Source of the DNA: Methanolacinia petrolearia DSM 11571
GTDB lineage: Archaea; Halobacteriota; Methanomicrobia; Methanomicrobiales; Methanomicrobiaceae
Direction: 5' to 3'
DNA length: 64,000 nucleotides
Assembly (NCBI RefSeq): GCF_000147875.1
Contig: NC_014507.1
Location: 2,666,001-2,730,000, forward strand
The translations under genes were made by a program, and so were the position numbers. The notes beneath the pieces are model-generated. The model was not told the origin of the DNA. It did not search any database and saw only the letters and a list, made by a program, of their open reading frames with translations. Of the stretch, positions 1 through 7,928 are shown in pieces; within the stretch, counting starts at the first letter, position 1, and each line of letters opens with the position of its first letter.

Positions 1-193
1 ACTGGCCTGCACCGCAGCAGTACCTGAAAGAGAGAGACGGATCCAGGTTGTCCCTTACAGCGATCAGTACATCGAGCACCCTAGCTCCCTCGTTGACCTC
101 AACATTATAACCCTTGTAAGAGGGAGTGATTCCTGAAGAAGGGTCCTGCCTCAGGATCTCTACTTTCAGGCTGACTTTCTTAACCGAAGCCAT
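1..193 (-). CDS. tfrB: CoM/CoB fumarate reductase subunit B, N-terminal part
   Basis: This is the first 64 codons of an iron-sulfur subunit that runs off the left edge. The visible part is a beta-grasp ferredoxin-like N-terminus (MASVKKVSLKVEILRQ) ending in SFRYCCGAGQ, the start of a [2Fe-2S] cysteine loop. Its ATG follows the tfrA stop codon directly (TAG ATG), so the two are co-transcribed and probably translationally coupled. TfrB is known to pass electrons from CoM-SH and CoB-SH oxidation to the flavoprotein TfrA for fumarate reduction. An ordinary SdhB is the alternative; the methanogen context favours TfrB. Confidence 0.85.
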   Translation of the reverse strand, partial: MASVKKVSLKVEILRQDPSSGITPSYKGYNVEVNEGARVLDVLIAVRDNLDPSLSFRYCCGAGQ

Positions 194-1828
194 CTACTGC
201 TCCTCCTTCCGTTCAATTCCCGATTTTTCAAGTGACTGGAACGTGTGGCTGTATGGCGATTTTTCGGGATTTTTGCAGGGCCCGAGATCTGTCCTCATGT
301 TGGCACCCCGTGATTCGGGCCTGATCAGTGAGCCTTTCACGACGAGAACGGCTGTCGTGAGCATATCTGCAACTGTACAGCAATCGATAAGATTTTCACG
401 CGATTCAGCCTTAGTTTTCTCTCCGGAGAGCTTTTCAAGCTCTGAAAGAGCTGTTTTCAGGCCTTCTTCAGTCCTGAATATTCCGGCATTCTCCCACATC
501 AATGCCTTCATTCTCCTGCGGATTTCGGCAGGATTCTTATCTCCTTTAAGGTATCCTTCCAGACGGGCCCGGATTGCATCGATCTGAATCGGATCGATAT
601 TTCTGCGGGTCAAAGAACTCTTTCCCGCGGATTCTCCGGCACGCTTACCGAAAACCTGGGTATCTGCAAGCGAATTTCCGCCGAGACGGTTTGCACCGTG
701 GACTCCACCGGTCACCTCGCCGCATGCAAAGAGCCCGGGGACATTAGTCACCCCATGAGGATCTATCCTGATGCCTCCCATGAAATGATGGGCAGTGGGT
801 GCGACCTCCATCGGCTCTTTCCTTATGTCGACACCAAAGTTGAGGAACTGCTCAAGCATGAGCGGGAGCTTTACTTCAATATATTTATCGTTAAGTTGCG
901 AAACATCGAGATACACGCCTCCTTTTTCAGTTCCCCTGCCTTCGAGGATTTCGGTTGCAATCGAGCGTGCGACGACATCTCTTGTCGAGAGCTCCATCCT
1001 TTCGGGATCATAATTCTCCATGAACCTCTCTTCTTTAGTATTCTTCAAAACACCGCCTTCACCGCGGACGGCCTCAGTAATCAGCCTCCCGCGGGCGTCA
1101 TACGGCTGAACTGCACCTGTCGGGTGGAACTGCACCATCTCCATGTCGATAAGCTCCGTTCCTGCCCTGAATGCAAGTGCAAAACCCTGACCGTTTCCCG
1201 TTGCACAGTTCGTATTAACCTCATAAATCTGCCCGGCCCCGCCGGTTGCGAGCACGACAGCATCGGCTTTTATGACGACCAAATTTCCACTTCTGTCAAG
1301 CCCTGCCGCACCACAGACACTTCCCTTGGATTTTAAAAGTTCTATTGCAGAGATCTCGTGAAGTATTTTGATATTTTCAGTCCTCAGGTGCTCGACGAGG
1401 GTCATCATCATCTCATGACCTGTCCTGTCACCCGCATAGCACGTCCTGTTGAACCTCTGGCCTCCGAACGGGCGCTGGGCAAGCTGTCTTTCGGGCGTAA
1501 GGTCAAAGACTGCACCCCAGTCAATAAGATCCTTCATCCTTTCAGGCGCTTCAGCCACAAGTGTCTTTACAAGTTCAGGATCGTTCAGGTATGCACCGCC
1601 CTTCATCGTATCCTCCTCGTGGAGGGTACAGCAGTCCGCAGGATTCAGCACCGCATTGAAACCGCCTTCGGCCATAGGGGTGCAGCCGCCCTTTCCGGCA
1701 ACAGAGCGGCTCATCATTACCACGTCACCGTAACGGGCAGCCTCGATTGCCGCTCTTGTTCCGGCACCACCGCTTCCGATGACCAGAACATGGCATTCTA
1801 TGATATTTTCCGTATTCTCTGCAACCAT
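194..1828 (-). CDS. tfrA: CoM/CoB fumarate reductase flavoprotein subunit A
   Basis: This 544-residue protein of the fumarate reductase/succinate dehydrogenase flavoprotein family has an N-terminal FAD-binding Rossmann motif (VLVIGSGGAGTRAA, about residues 14-27). It also has the HPTG active-site segment near residue 236 and the late FAD motif GLFACGEVTGGVHGANRLGG. It reduces fumarate to succinate in the cytoplasm, in methanogens with CoM-SH plus CoB-SH as donors, supplying succinate for 2-oxoglutarate synthesis. The gene lies directly upstream of tfrB and is divergent from lysC. A TATA-like TTATAAATAA ends 17 bases before the start, so the transcript is nearly leaderless. L-aspartate oxidase is excluded by the tfrB neighbour and by nadX elsewhere in the window. 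Confidence 0.9.
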   Translation of the reverse strand: MVAENTENIIECHVLVIGSGGAGTRAAIEAARYGDVVMMSRSVAGKGGCTPMAEGGFNAVLNPADCCTLHEEDTMKGGAYLNDPELVKTLVAEAPERMKDLIDWGAVFDLTPERQLAQRPFGGQRFNRTCYAGDRTGHEMMMTLVEHLRTENIKILHEISAIELLKSKGSVCGAAGLDRSGNLVVIKADAVVLATGGAGQIYEVNTNCATGNGQGFALAFRAGTELIDMEMVQFHPTGAVQPYDARGRLITEAVRGEGGVLKNTKEERFMENYDPERMELSTRDVVARSIATEILEGRGTEKGGVYLDVSQLNDKYIEVKLPLMLEQFLNFGVDIRKEPMEVAPTAHHFMGGIRIDPHGVTNVPGLFACGEVTGGVHGANRLGGNSLADTQVFGKRAGESAGKSSLTRRNIDPIQIDAIRARLEGYLKGDKNPAEIRRRMKALMWENAGIFRTEEGLKTALSELEKLSGEKTKAESRENLIDCCTVADMLTTAVLVVKGSLIRPESRGANMRTDLGPCKNPEKSPYSHTFQSLEKSGIERKEEQ

Positions 1829-1844
1829 TCAGAGTAAAGGTTAG

Positions 1845-1854
1845 TTATTTATAA
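1845..1854 (-). promoter_or_regulatory. TATA box of tfrA
   Basis: The minus strand reads TTATAAATAA about 17-26 bases before the tfrA ATG, in an AT-rich divergent spacer of 150 bases shared with lysC. It matches the archaeal TBP site and implies a very short leader. There is no experimental support. Confidence 0.5.
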
Positions 1855-1978
1855 GACATAAAGAAATGGCAGACTGCAAAATTTATAAACAGCACCTTAA
1901 ACCCGGAGAATCCCCACACTTATTTTAATACCATAGCAACTCCATACACTATAAAACCAATAAAAAGAGTGAGCTAAA

Positions 1979-3379
1979 TTGAGGCTTTTAATGAAATTTG
2001 GCGGCACATCGGTCGGCGATGAGAACTGCATCGGGCGCGTTGTGTCGATCATCAGCCATTACCGGAGTTCAGGGTGCGAACTTGCGGTTGTAGTATCGGC
2101 GATGTCCGGGGTTACGGATCAGCTTATTGCAATAGCGGAAGAGGTCGAAAAATCAACTGACAAGCCTCCGATTGAGGCTACCATACAGTCGCTTAGAACC
2201 AGACACACAAAGGTGCTTAAAGGAGTTGCACCCGACGAATATGAGGCGGTCTCATCTGATATTGAAAACCGTCTCGACAACCTGAAAAACATCCTCACCG
2301 CCGTCCATAATTTAAGAGAGCTCACTCCAAGATCCAAAGACTACATCATTTCTTTCGGCGAAAGGCTCTCGGCATTGATCGTGAGCGCAGCACTGAGGCA
2401 GAACGGGATCGATTCGATGCCACTCAACGGGTGTGAGGCAGGGATCATCACAAACGAGCGTCACGGGTGTGCAAATGTCCTGCCGGAGAGCGATGCAAGG
2501 ATCAAAAGCAGGGTAGGAGCACTTCTGCAGGATATGGTCCCGGTTGTCATGGGGTATATGGGATGCACGAAGGACGGGATCGTCACAACGCTCGGGAGGA
2601 GCGGTTCGGACTATTCTGCGGCTGTCGTCGGTTCGGGAATAGATGCCGATGAGATCTGGATCTGGACTGATGTAGACGGCGTAATGACTGCAAACCCCCG
2701 CATAATTCCCGATGCACGTGTAATATCCGACATCTCATACCATGAGGCGATGGAGCTCTCATATTTCGGGGCGGAAGTGCTCCACCCGAGATCTATCGAA
2801 CCTGCGATGCAGAAAGGAATCCCTGTCAGGGTCAAAAACACCTTCAACCCCTCTGCCGGGGGAAGCTGCGTCCTGGCATACGAGAAGAAGGACGATCGTG
2901 TAGTGAAAGGGATAACATATATCGAGAAGGTCTCCATCATAAACATCACAGGTGCTATGATGGTCGGAAGGCCGGGGGTCGCAAAAGCGATATTTACCGA
3001 ACTTGCAGACAGAAACGTCAATGTTATGATGATCTCACAGGGATCATCAGAGGCGAACATCTCCCTGATAGTGGATGATGAGCATCTCGATTCTGCAATC
3101 GCGGCACTTTCAAAGGTCCAGCAGGGAGGATACGTCCGCGAGGTCACGTATGACAGGGATGTAGTCGCAGTGGCCGTTGTCGGAACCGGTATGGCAGGAA
3201 CACCGGGCATCTCCGGCAGGATATTCACGGCGCTTGGAAAAGCGGGAGTCAACCTCATGATGATATCGCAGGGATCTTCAGAGGTGAACATATCCTTCGT
3301 AATAGCAGCAGAGGACGGAAAGAAGGCAGTAGCTGTTCTTCACGATGAATTCGAACTTTCTAAAGAGGAGAGCATATGA
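1979..3379 (+). CDS. lysC: aspartate kinase
   Basis: This 466-residue aspartokinase phosphorylates L-aspartate in the first step of the Lys, Thr and Met pathways. The kinase domain opens with KFGGTSVGD and carries GRSGSDYSAA and the TDVDGVMTANPR segment. Two C-terminal ACT domains (about 310-460) each contain an MMISQGSSE motif, as in feedback-regulated aspartokinases. The chosen start is TTG at 1979, with GTGAG five bases upstream; the ATG at 1991 would leave the FGG motif unusually close to the N-terminus. The stop overlaps the purM start (ATGA), so the two genes are translationally coupled although their pathways differ. The threonine synthase gene is about 21 kb away. Confidence 0.93.
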   Translation: MRLLMKFGGTSVGDENCIGRVVSIISHYRSSGCELAVVVSAMSGVTDQLIAIAEEVEKSTDKPPIEATIQSLRTRHTKVLKGVAPDEYEAVSSDIENRLDNLKNILTAVHNLRELTPRSKDYIISFGERLSALIVSAALRQNGIDSMPLNGCEAGIITNERHGCANVLPESDARIKSRVGALLQDMVPVVMGYMGCTKDGIVTTLGRSGSDYSAAVVGSGIDADEIWIWTDVDGVMTANPRIIPDARVISDISYHEAMELSYFGAEVLHPRSIEPAMQKGIPVRVKNTFNPSAGGSCVLAYEKKDDRVVKGITYIEKVSIINITGAMMVGRPGVAKAIFTELADRNVNVMMISQGSSEANISLIVDDEHLDSAIAALSKVQQGGYVREVTYDRDVVAVAVVGTGMAGTPGISGRIFTALGKAGVNLMMISQGSSEVNISFVIAAEDGKKAVAVLHDEFELSKEESI

Positions 3380-4386
3380 AAAAGAACGTCGCGGGCGGCT
3401 ATACATACAGCGAGGCCGGTGTGGACATCAGCCTCGAAGAACTGGGCGTCAAAACCCTGGTCTCACAACTCAAGTACAGGAGAACCGGCGGATATCAAAT
3501 GTGCAGCGATGTGGGCCACTTCGCCGGGCTCGTCGACTTCGGGGATTACGTGCTTGCACTTGCCGTAGACGGCGTAGGGACGAAGATGCTTGTTGCAGAC
3601 AGGCTGAAAAACTGGTCGACTCTTGGAATCGACTGCATCGCGATGAATGTAAACGACCTTTACGTGATGAACATAGAGCCGGTTGCATTCGTCGATTATA
3701 TCGCAACCGACAAGGTCGAGCCTGATAAGATGAGGCAGATCGGAGAAGGCCTGAACGAGGGTGCGAGGCTTGCGAATATAAATCTCATCGGCGGCGAAAC
3801 TGCGACACTAAAAGGGCTTGTAAACGGCCTTGATCTTGCCGGGACCTGCCTGGGTGTAGGTAAAAAGGATGAGATCATCACCGGTGCGGCAATAAAGGAA
3901 GGAGATGTCATTATCGGAGTTCCTTCAACCGGTATCCATTCCAACGGGCTGACACTCGCAAGGAAGGTCGTCGATTCGTACGCTGATTACAGCGAGAAGA
4001 TGCCGTGGGGAAAGACGCTCGGAGAGGAGCTTCTTACACCTACAAGGATCTACAGTGAAGTCCTTGAAGTAACCCGTAATTGCGAGATCCACGGGATGTG
4101 CCATATTACAGGCGGAGGCTTAAACAACCTCAGAAGACTCGGACCCTACGGGTTCGACATCTCCACTCCCCTTGCACCCTCACCGATATTCAAGTGGATC
4201 GAAGAGATCGGAAATATCGATAAGCACGAGATGTACAGGACATTCAATATGGGAATGGGCTATGTCTTCATCGCACCGAAAGAAGAAGCCGGAAAGATCA
4301 CGGAAATCGTTCCCGACTCAAAGATTGTCGGCGAGATCACCGGCGAAGAAGGCGTCCGCCTCGAAGGCGAAGTCTTCGAGAAATAA
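3376..4386 (+). CDS. purM: phosphoribosylformylglycinamidine cyclo-ligase
   Basis: This 336-residue AIR synthetase converts FGAM and ATP to aminoimidazole ribotide in purine synthesis. Family segments visible are YSEAGVDIS at the N-terminus, LAVDGVGTKMLVAD, the glycine-rich GGETATLKGL and VPSTGIHSNGLTLAR, and MCHITGGGLNNLRR. Its ATG overlaps the lysC stop by four bases. purF, the first enzyme of the same pathway, lies about 3.5 kb downstream. A T-rich stretch follows the stop and is probably the terminator, after which the dispersed repeat begins. Confidence 0.95.
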   Translation: MKKNVAGGYTYSEAGVDISLEELGVKTLVSQLKYRRTGGYQMCSDVGHFAGLVDFGDYVLALAVDGVGTKMLVADRLKNWSTLGIDCIAMNVNDLYVMNIEPVAFVDYIATDKVEPDKMRQIGEGLNEGARLANINLIGGETATLKGLVNGLDLAGTCLGVGKKDEIITGAAIKEGDVIIGVPSTGIHSNGLTLARKVVDSYADYSEKMPWGKTLGEELLTPTRIYSEVLEVTRNCEIHGMCHITGGGLNNLRRLGPYGFDISTPLAPSPIFKWIEEIGNIDKHEMYRTFNMGMGYVFIAPKEEAGKITEIVPDSKIVGEITGEEGVRLEGEVFEK

Positions 4387-4454
4387 TTTTTTTAATTAAG
4401 TTTCGGTGATTGCGGTCATTTTTATAGGATCTAATCCTACGGAGATTTATAAGA

Positions 4455-4870
4455 GGGCATAAGCCCCTATCGGGGCAACCCCCAGCACACGTTTGCTTCG
4501 TAAACATGTGCAATTATGATACCCCGGCCTCACGGCCGGAAAATGTCATATTCCACGTTACAAGGTGAAAATTTAATGAGCAGGTCCCTTCATTCTGCTA
4601 AGACCAGTATATTTCCTATCGAAATTTTAAAATATATTCTCAACTTGTAATCCCCCGGCCGAGGCTACCTGGAAAGGGTAGCGTCCAGGCAGGCTATCGC
4701 CATAGCGCAAAGCCCTGAGGTCAGGGCGTGTTCACGTAGTGAACTTGCGCAAGGGTTACCTATCGAAGGGCTGCCACCTCAATCGATTCCTACGGAAACC
4801 TCCGGTCACTTGTGAAAAAATGGGGTAAACGAAGGGGCTTAAGCCCCTTTAGAAGCCTTTCTTTTAAAAT
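4455..4870. repeat. dispersed hairpin-rich repeat, copy 1
   Basis: The 485-base gap between the convergent purM and Vms1-like genes is almost entirely GC-rich repeat. Read on the minus strand, 4653-4800 contains AACCCTTGCGCAAGTTCAC, then a GAACACG segment, then the perfect inverted repeat CCCTGACCTCAGGG and TTTGCGCTATGGCGATAGCC. The same order and near-identical bases recur at 31.7 kb and 61.06 kb. Further stems are GTTCACTACGTGAAC, CCCGGCCTCACGGCCGG (about 4525) and CTACCTGGAAAGGGTAG. No gene of credible length is present. The plus-strand frame opening at 4812 only reads the complement of the Vms1 gene. Confidence 0.85.
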
Positions 4871-4871
4871 T

Positions 4872-5834
4872 CTAAAACCTGAACCAGACGGAAGACCATA
4901 TCTCTTTTCGAAGAGCCTCTCCGCAGTGCCTGTCCGGTTTGATATCGGTAGTTCGTATGATCCTTTCAAGAGGACTGCCTGCAGCAATCGCCTCTGCAAG
5001 CCGGATATCCCCCAGAAGGACAAGGCATTCCACAATGTCACTGTGGGATTCCATCATAGAATCAAACGCAGCTGCGGCCTTTTCCGCATGATGACGGATA
5101 TCCTCCTCCCTGAGCCTCTCGAATCTCTTCTGCGACCACCCGCCCTTCGAATGCTTCTCCTTGACACCTGTCCTTACAAGTTCTCCGAAGAGGACATTCT
5201 TTGCGTCGGCGATTCCTATGAAAGACTCTCCCGCGTGTGCCAGTACAAAGGCTGCTGCCCTTTCGGAATTTAAGATGGCTGACAGTTCGGCGGTCTCATA
5301 GGAATTGCCGGATACCGAAAAAGACGATTCAACAGGAAATGGCGGGAAAGACGCAAAAACAGGCAATAATTCAGATCCGCCGCCATGAAAAAGAACAAAT
5401 CCTGTATCTCCCTGGTCATCAAGAATAAAATCCGCAATTCCCTGCACCGGCACTTTCGAAAGGATCTCATCATCCCCGGGAGTACCGTAAACGGACAGGA
5501 GCTCCCCCTTCTCCGATCGCAGTGAGGACAGTAGATCAATGAACTCCATGGATTCCCGCAGTGATAGCTTAAAACTTTTAAAAGACGGACCAGAGGAGTC
5601 ATTATTTTCATTCCTGCAGGCCTCAAGTTCATGCTCGAGAACACCAATTTTTGTCAGTGCCTTTTTCAGCGACTCTTCGAGCTCCTGCCTCCTTGCAGGG
5701 TCCTCCGCCGCCTTTTTTTCCCTCTTTGAAAGCCTTTTGCGGAGACTTTCATTATCCTTCTCGAGATCTCTTATTGTATTCAGAAGACGCTCTTTCTCCT
5801 CTTCTGCGCCACGATTCAAAAATTTATCAAGCAT
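4872..5834 (-). CDS. Vms1/ANKZF1-type release factor-like protein
   Basis: This 320-residue protein has a long charged coiled coil (about 10-76), a central alpha/beta domain and the eRF1-like loop GVKEKHSKGGWSQKRFERL near residues 223-241. The GGxSQ core is the motif by which Vms1/ANKZF1 proteins cleave peptidyl-tRNA on obstructed 60S subunits in eukaryotes; archaeal relatives share it. The role here, rescue of stalled nascent chains, is inferred. The ATG at 5834 is preferred over the TTG two codons earlier. It is the last gene of a minus-strand run after sepF and zpr1. Confidence 0.8.
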   Translation of the reverse strand: MLDKFLNRGAEEEKERLLNTIRDLEKDNESLRKRLSKREKKAAEDPARRQELEESLKKALTKIGVLEHELEACRNENNDSSGPSFKSFKLSLRESMEFIDLLSSLRSEKGELLSVYGTPGDDEILSKVPVQGIADFILDDQGDTGFVLFHGGGSELLPVFASFPPFPVESSFSVSGNSYETAELSAILNSERAAAFVLAHAGESFIGIADAKNVLFGELVRTGVKEKHSKGGWSQKRFERLREEDIRHHAEKAAAAFDSMMESHSDIVECLVLLGDIRLAEAIAAGSPLERIIRTTDIKPDRHCGEALRKEIWSSVWFRF

Positions 5835-5861
5835 GATCAAAACAGCCCGGAAAAGGTGCGA

Positions 5862-6401
5862 TCAGGATTCTTCAGGCACATCGCCATAGGGGATATATTC
5901 GGATTTTTTGGCCTTTTTGCTGACGATTCCACTGTTCCCGTTGATATCCTGGATAATTAATGTAAACGGCTCTTTTCCTTCGCGTGCCCTCTCAAGCCTC
6001 TCTTTTAACGCGATGGCATTAGCCTTCTCAGGTTCTTCATCTGAACGGATGGTAATTCCTTCGACGACGTTTAAGATCCTCAAAAGGACACCTTCGACAT
6101 TCGATATGAATGCCTCGCACATAGGGCCCGGTTCGACAAGTATACCGAATTCAGGAATCTCGATCGTGCCCCTGCTGCTCCTGACAACCCTTATCGCGAG
6201 ATCCTCCTCTCCATCGACCTTTACAGTGTACCGGATCGGATTGTTGTCTCCCATGACCATAGTGTCAACCGATTTAAAACCACAGTCACAGGAAGCATGG
6301 GCAAGCATAACCTCTGAAAAATAGGGAATTCTTTCAGTCTGATATATATATTGGATATCCTTCGAACAGACCGGACATGGAGCTGTAATAACCCTTCTCA
6401 A
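5862..6401 (-). CDS. ZPR1-type zinc-finger protein
   Basis: The 179-residue protein has a zinc ribbon (Cys9, Cys12, then Cys38-x-Cys40) followed by a domain with DNNPIRYTVKV and the downstream beta-rich part of the ZPR1 family. Archaeal ZPR1 proteins have a single zinc-finger/A-domain unit, matching this length. Eukaryotic ZPR1 acts as a chaperone or assembly factor for eEF1A; the archaeal role is not established. The start is a TTG with GGAG seven bases upstream, lying inside the end of sepF, which supports translational coupling. Confidence 0.85.
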   Translation of the reverse strand: MRRVITAPCPVCSKDIQYIYQTERIPYFSEVMLAHASCDCGFKSVDTMVMGDNNPIRYTVKVDGEEDLAIRVVRSSRGTIEIPEFGILVEPGPMCEAFISNVEGVLLRILNVVEGITIRSDEEPEKANAIALKERLERAREGKEPFTLIIQDINGNSGIVSKKAKKSEYIPYGDVPEES

Positions 6402-6403
6402 AC

Positions 6404-6772
6404 TCAGGCTCCAATCTTTTCACGGGAGACCTTGACAGACATCGGAGTTATGATAATATATTTCTGGTCGCCGAGACCGATTATATCCCCGTTGATATCA
6501 TTTGCAACATCTCTGAGATCCTTTACCACCCTTTCGTATGTGATCTTGTCCATTTTAAGGCGCCCGATGTCCACAATCACAATATTACCGTTATAGACCT
6601 CGTCTTTTATTCTTGGTGTGTCCCGTATCTCGTTTATCGTCGCGATCTTGACGTACATTGTCGCCGGACCCCCCGAACCCGAGGATTCGACAGAGGCCAG
6701 ATCAAGTTCCATGTAATCCGCTTCATCCGATGGACTTCCCTTCTTGAAGAGGGATGTAAACTTTTTAGCCAT
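6404..6772 (-). CDS. sepF: cell division protein SepF
   Basis: This 122-residue archaeal SepF has an N-terminal basic amphipathic segment (MAKKFTSLFKKG) that would bind membrane, then an acidic linker. A SepF core of about 80 residues follows, with IVDIGRLKMDK and GDIIGLGDQKYIIITP. SepF is the membrane anchor of FtsZ in FtsZ-containing archaea. It is the head of a tight sepF-zpr1-Vms1 gene run. The upstream PUA gene is 55 bases away and could share the transcript. Confidence 0.92.
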   Translation of the reverse strand: MAKKFTSLFKKGSPSDEADYMELDLASVESSGSGGPATMYVKIATINEIRDTPRIKDEVYNGNIVIVDIGRLKMDKITYERVVKDLRDVANDINGDIIGLGDQKYIIITPMSVKVSREKIGA

Positions 6773-6827
6773 ATGAAGAATTGTAGAGTGAATTTTATTT
6801 AATTTTATCTTTTGTTATTCGAATAAA

Positions 6828-7325
6828 TCAGATCTCGAGGTTCCAGAGATCATCTCCCACATAGTGGATATTTTTAGCGATTTTCCCCTTATCAGAAGCC
6901 AAAATGCCCTCAGAATCCATAAGCGCAACCGCGATTGCCAGTGGTTTGCCATGCTTTTCTTCCACTATGACAAACGGCCTGCCTTCCCTGATGTCGCCGG
7001 TAAGACTGACAATTCCCGGGCGCATAAGATCAGCACCCTTGGCCATGAAAGCCACCGCACCGGAATCGACAACTGCCTTGCGGACTTCAAAAGGAGTCTC
7101 AACAAACGCCCTCAGGGTAGGAAAAACCCAGCCGTCCCTCTCCATAATCGCCGGTTTCCTGTTGACAAGATAGATCATAAAATCGCTGTCCGTCTCTGCA
7201 ATCTCAACATTTCCGGAAAGAAAACTGTCAGCCGATTCCCCGATCTCCTCTTCCAGTTTCTTTTTAAGATCAGCAAGACGCGATTTCCGTATAGAATATC
7301 TCTTTTTTACATTCAGCTTTGCCAT
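6828..7325 (-). CDS. PUA-domain RNA-binding protein (MCT-1/Tma20-like)
   Basis: The 165-residue protein has a basic N-terminal segment (MAKLNVKKRYSIRKSRLADLK) and a domain of unknown function. A C-terminal PUA domain follows from about residue 78, with GADLMRPGI and the VIVEEKHGKPLAIAVAL strand pair. Relatives in eukaryotes (MCT-1, Tma20) work with density-regulated protein in translation re-initiation and recycling, so a ribosome-linked role is likely but inferred. It is transcribed away from the LSm gene across a 121-base spacer. Confidence 0.85.
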   Translation of the reverse strand: MAKLNVKKRYSIRKSRLADLKKKLEEEIGESADSFLSGNVEIAETDSDFMIYLVNRKPAIMERDGWVFPTLRAFVETPFEVRKAVVDSGAVAFMAKGADLMRPGIVSLTGDIREGRPFVIVEEKHGKPLAIAVALMDSEGILASDKGKIAKNIHYVGDDLWNLEI

Positions 7326-7446
7326 TTTAACTCCGATATTAGTTATTCATCATATCGATGCCAGGACAGATACACCTTTTGCGCTATATTTATCTATCTT
7401 ACACTCGCAATTATACTAATCCTCATCAAAGAATAAAGGGAACCCC

Positions 7447-7674
7447 ATGACAAAGAGACCACTGGAAATTTTGGACCAGGCTTTAAATCAGAAGCCGGTA
7501 ATAGTCAGTCTGAAGGGCGGCAGAGAGATTCGCGGGATATTACAGGGATACGATGTTCACATGAACCTCGTCCTTGAGAACGCAGAAGAAGAGATTAACG
7601 GAGTTATCAAGAACCAGGGGACATTAATTGTCCGTGGCGACAATGTAATCTACATATCTCCGTCGGTAAACTAA
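7447..7674 (+). CDS. archaeal Sm-like protein (LSm)
   Basis: This 75-residue protein is a complete Sm fold: an N-terminal helix ([10 protein letters not shown]), the Sm1 motif ending [15 protein letters not shown], and the Sm2 motif [15 protein letters not shown]. Archaeal LSm proteins form heptameric rings that bind U-rich RNA. Pairing with the L37e gene 44 bases downstream is a classic archaeal arrangement. A TATA-like TATATTTAT lies at about 7385-7393 and a purine-rich AAAGGGA precedes the ATG. Confidence 0.95.
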   Translation: MTKRPLEILDQALNQKPVIVSLKGGREIRGILQGYDVHMNLVLENAEEEINGVIKNQGTLIVRGDNVIYISPSVN

Positions 7675-7718
7675 GAGTATTTTTTGAAAGAGAAATTTAT
7701 AATTTTAGGTGATTTAAA

Positions 7719-7901
7719 ATGACAAAAGGAACTCCATCAAGAGGAAAGAGACAGACCCAGACCCACATCGTGTGCAGGAGATGCGGAAAGGTGTCCTATC
7801 ACAAGCGCGACAAAGTCTGTTCGGCATGCGGATTCGGAAAGACATCAAGAATGCGCAAATACAACTGGGTTACGAAAAAATCGAAAACCCCCACACACTA
7901 A
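7719..7901 (+). CDS. rpl37e: 50S ribosomal protein L37e
   Basis: This 60-residue basic protein starts [11 protein letters not shown] and has the four zinc ligands Cys19, Cys22, Cys34 and Cys37 (CRRCGK and CSACGFG), the L37e signature. It is a structural protein of the large ribosomal subunit found in archaea and eukaryotes but not bacteria. It follows LSm and precedes purF by 27 bases, so the three probably form one transcript. Confidence 0.97.
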   Translation: MTKGTPSRGKRQTQTHIVCRRCGKVSYHKRDKVCSACGFGKTSRMRKYNWVTKKSKTPTH

Positions 7902-7928
7902 AATCTCCAGCCTAACAAGACAGATATC

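Noticed and set aside
698..1336. Long open frame on the strand opposite tfrA
   Set aside because: It is a mirror of the tfrA coding sequence with no family features; similar antisense frames occur over iorA, aroA and serS.
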